A stretch of DNA of 64,000 nucleotides from an uncultured Lachnospiraceae bacterium (GTDB taxonomy: Bacteria; Bacillota; Clostridia; Lachnospirales; Lachnospiraceae): positions 62,001-126,000 of the forward strand of contig CAJTOL010000001.1 in assembly GCA_910577645.1 (NCBI GenBank). The letters are read 5' to 3'. Position 1 is the first letter of the stretch; every line of letters begins with the position of its first letter. Under the pieces are notes generated by a model that saw nothing but the letters and a program-made list of their open reading frames with translations, was not told the DNA's origin and ran no database searches. The position numbers and the translations under genes were made by a program. This document shows, piece after piece, positions 62,322-64,000 of this stretch.

Positions 62322-62864
62322 ATGAAGAAATGGGTTTGTACAGTATGTGGATATGTTCATGAGGGAGAGACTGCTCCGGAGTCTTGTCCGGTATGTAAGG
62401 TTTCTGCAGATAAGTTTAAACTGCAGGAGGAGGAGATGGTTTGGGCAGCAGAGCACGGCATTGGCGTAGCTAAGGGCGTTAGCGAAGATATTATTGAAGG
62501 CTTAAAAGCAAACTTCGAGGGCGAGTGCAGCGAGGTTGGTATGTACCTGGCTATGGCCAGAGTAGCTCACAGAGAGGGCTATCCCGAGGTTGGTTTATAT
62601 TACGAGAAGGCAGCTTGGGAAGAGGCAGAGCATGCTGCTAAGTTTGCAGAATTGTTAGGCGAGGTAGTTACCGACAGCACCAAAAAGAATCTGGAGTTAA
62701 GAGTAGCAGCTGAGAACGGCGCTACTGCCGGCAAGGTTGCTCTGGCTAAGAGAGCAAAAGAAGAAAATCTGGATGCAATCCATGACACTGTCCATGAAAT
62801 GGCCAGAGATGAAGCAAGACATGGCAAGGCATTTGCCGGACTTCTTAAGAGATACTTCGGCTAA
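62322..62864 (+). CDS. Reverse rubrerythrin (NADH peroxidase), rubredoxin at N-terminus
   Basis: The 180-residue protein starts with a rubredoxin domain (KKWVCTVCGYVHEGETAP and SCPVCK, about 1-36), followed by a ferritin-like di-iron domain with FEGECSEVGMY, EEAEHAAKF and ARDEARHGKAF. The domain order is the reverse of classical rubrerythrin, as in clostridial reverse rubrerythrins. It reduces hydrogen peroxide, and also oxygen in some relatives, using electrons from NADH via rubredoxin reductase. It is under a PerR-type box and ends at a terminator. Confidence 0.94.
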   Translation: MKKWVCTVCGYVHEGETAPESCPVCKVSADKFKLQEEEMVWAAEHGIGVAKGVSEDIIEGLKANFEGECSEVGMYLAMARVAHREGYPEVGLYYEKAAWEEAEHAAKFAELLGEVVTDSTKKNLELRVAAENGATAGKVALAKRAKEENLDAIHDTVHEMARDEARHGKAFAGLLKRYFG

Positions 62865-62887
62865 AGAACACCGCATTTTGAAATGTA

Positions 62888-62917
62888 AGGGAACGAATCA
62901 GAAACGGTTCGTTCCCT
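62888..62917 (+). terminator. Terminator after the reverse rubrerythrin gene
   Basis: AGGGAACGAA (62888-62897) pairs with TTCGTTCCCT (62908-62917), a perfect ten-pair stem with a short loop. Confidence 0.8.
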
Positions 62918-62958
62918 AAAAATTATCTGGATTCATTATTATACCAGGAGGAAATTAT

Positions 62959-63495
62959 ATGTCTAAATATGCAGGAACGAAAACAGAGCAGAACTTAAAA
63001 GACGCATTTGCAGGGGAGTCCCAGGCGCGCAACAAGTATACTTACTATGCATCCGCAGCAAAAAAGGCAGGTTATGAGCAGCTGGCATCTTTGTATTTAG
63101 AGACCGCTGATCAGGAAAAAGAGCATGCCAAGATGTGGTTTAAGGAATTCCACGGCATCGGTACCCCTCAGGAGAATCTGGCTGACGCTGCAGGGGGCGA
63201 GAATTTTGAGTGGACCGATATGTATGCCCGTATGGCCAGAGAGGCAAGAGAAGAGGGGTTTGAAGAGCTGGCTGAAAAGTTTGAGATGGTTGCCAAAGTA
63301 GAGGCGGCCCATGAGAAGCGTTACCTGAAGCTGTTAGAGAATCTGAAGAATGACGGCACCTTCAAGGGCGATGCTCCTCTTGGATGGAAGTGCCGCAACT
63401 GCGGTTACATCCACGAAGGGGAGGAGGCTCCGGAGATCTGTCCTTGCTGTGCACATCCCAGAGCATATTTTGAGAGAAAGGCTGAAAACTACTAA
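62959..63495 (+). CDS. Classical rubrerythrin
   Basis: The 178-residue protein has the ferritin-like di-iron domain first (DAFAGESQARNKYTYYA, ETADQEKEHAKMW, VEAAHEKRYLKLL) and a C-terminal rubredoxin domain (WKCRNCGYIHEGEEAP and CPCCAHP). It reduces hydrogen peroxide in the cytoplasm. It has a clear AGGAGG site but no PerR-type box of its own that I could find in the short gap after the terminator. Confidence 0.95.
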   Translation: MSKYAGTKTEQNLKDAFAGESQARNKYTYYASAAKKAGYEQLASLYLETADQEKEHAKMWFKEFHGIGTPQENLADAAGGENFEWTDMYARMAREAREEGFEELAEKFEMVAKVEAAHEKRYLKLLENLKNDGTFKGDAPLGWKCRNCGYIHEGEEAPEICPCCAHPRAYFERKAENY

Positions 63496-63540
63496 TCAGC
63501 CCCATTCCTTTTGGCTGGTTTTTAGCAGACAGGAGAATGG

Positions 63541-64000
63541 ATGATGGGAATGGGAGAGAATCCGGGAGCTACAGACGGAAAAAAATATTCCTTAAATGAT
63601 ATGGTGCGGACAGGCTGCAACGATTGCCGGGGCTGTTCTGCCTGCTGTCAGGGTATGGGCAGTTCTGTTGTGTTAAGCCCAAAAGATATTTATCATCTCA
63701 CTGCCGGTCTGGGATCGTCTTTTCAGGAATTAATGGCGGACAAGATTGAACTTCAGGTGGCAGATGGCATTATTCTTCCTAATCTCCGAATGGATGGGGA
63801 GAATGAACAATGTGTATTTTTAAATGCTCAGGGCCGTTGCAGTATCCACGCTTTCCGGCCGGATATTTGCCGCATTTTTCCTCTGGGGCGCTGCTATGAA
63901 GAAGATCGGATCCATTATATTTATCTGGTAAACGGATGTAAGAAACCGGGCCGTACCAAGGTAAAGGTCAGGAAATGGATCGATACTCCGGATGTGCAAA
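63541..64000 (+). CDS. YkgJ-type cysteine-cluster protein, N-terminal part
   Basis: The gene runs off the right edge; about 153 residues are visible. It has the C-x-x-C-x-x-C-x-x-C-C cluster in TGCNDCRGCSACCQGMG and a second cluster in CSIHAFRPDICRIFPLGRCY, as in YkgJ/Fe-S or Zn-binding proteins of unknown function. ACAGGAG precedes the ATG at 63541; ATG 63544 is an alternative. Confidence 0.8.
   Translation, partial: MMGMGENPGATDGKKYSLNDMVRTGCNDCRGCSACCQGMGSSVVLSPKDIYHLTAGLGSSFQELMADKIELQVADGIILPNLRMDGENEQCVFLNAQGRCSIHAFRPDICRIFPLGRCYEEDRIHYIYLVNGCKKPGRTKVKVRKWIDTPDVQ

Overview
The window reads as the chromosome of a spore-forming, anaerobic, gut-type Firmicute, most likely a Lachnospiraceae (Clostridium cluster XIVa) genome. 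Reasons: a SpoVT regulator, a fused AdhE, rubrerythrins behind PerR-type boxes, an F-ATPase with a Na+-type c subunit, AGGAGG ribosome sites, and many AraC/YesMN-controlled carbohydrate importers with intracellular sulfatases. No tRNA, rRNA, CRISPR array, complete insertion sequence or prophage was seen.

Layout. (1) 1-4.9 kb: the start of a MATE exporter, then a visibly AT-rich defence-type island on the minus strand. It holds decayed PHP-domain, AraC and DUF1016 remnants, a small ribbon-helix-helix-like gene, and a two-gene restriction-modification system in which nuclease and methyltransferase are fused (BcgI-like). It abuts broken carbohydrate genes, including a heparinase II/III N-terminus with an in-frame amber codon (4.9-6.0 kb). 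(2) 6.2-9.0 kb: Cu/Zn-SOD-like gene, a TetR/membrane-protein pair with a well-defined promoter and operators, and an AraC regulator. (3) 9.2-13.4 kb: PhnP-like metallo-hydrolase plus an ABC sugar importer. (4) 13.5-16.9 kb: adhE and a small-molecule kinase. (5) 17.3-26.6 kb: YesN/YesM two-component system, ABC importer, hypothetical protein, GH28 and sulfatase. (6) 26.7-32.1 kb: spoVT, a 5'-nucleotidase with an internal LysM, a CPA2 antiporter, bioY behind a BirA box, and a YwlG-family gene. (7) 32.1-44.0 kb: LacI regulator, TctCBA transporter, PHP-type metallohydrolase, sulfatase, AraC regulator and a third ABC importer. (8) 44.2-51.4 kb: complete F-type ATP synthase operon. (9) 51.5-64.0 kb: a secreted CAP protein, sugar nucleotidyltransferase, CBS-type pyrophosphatase, flavin reductase, atypical shikimate-kinase-like protein, luxS, a P-type Ca2+-like ATPase with an unusual insertion, an FAH-family enzyme, perR, reverse rubrerythrin, rubrerythrin, and the start of a cysteine-cluster protein.

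How the parts work together. The three ABC importers lack their own ATPase and presumably share one encoded elsewhere. The sulfatases, GH28 and PHP enzyme have no signal peptides, so sulfated or acidic oligosaccharides or small organosulfates are probably imported first and then processed in the cytoplasm. Oxidative defence is organised around PerR, with two identical 13-bp boxes placed the same way at perR and at the reverse rubrerythrin gene.

The most interesting signals are the TctCBA + PHP hydrolase + sulfatase locus (32-39.5 kb), a family of related intergenic hairpin elements sharing GGGATGYCGCAAAAT arms (near 11.5, 19.85, 29.36 and 57.4 kb), the fused restriction-modification system, and several proteins with odd architecture (P-type ATPase, 5'-nucleotidase, shikimate-kinase-like). 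All functions are inferred from reading the sequence; no database search was run.
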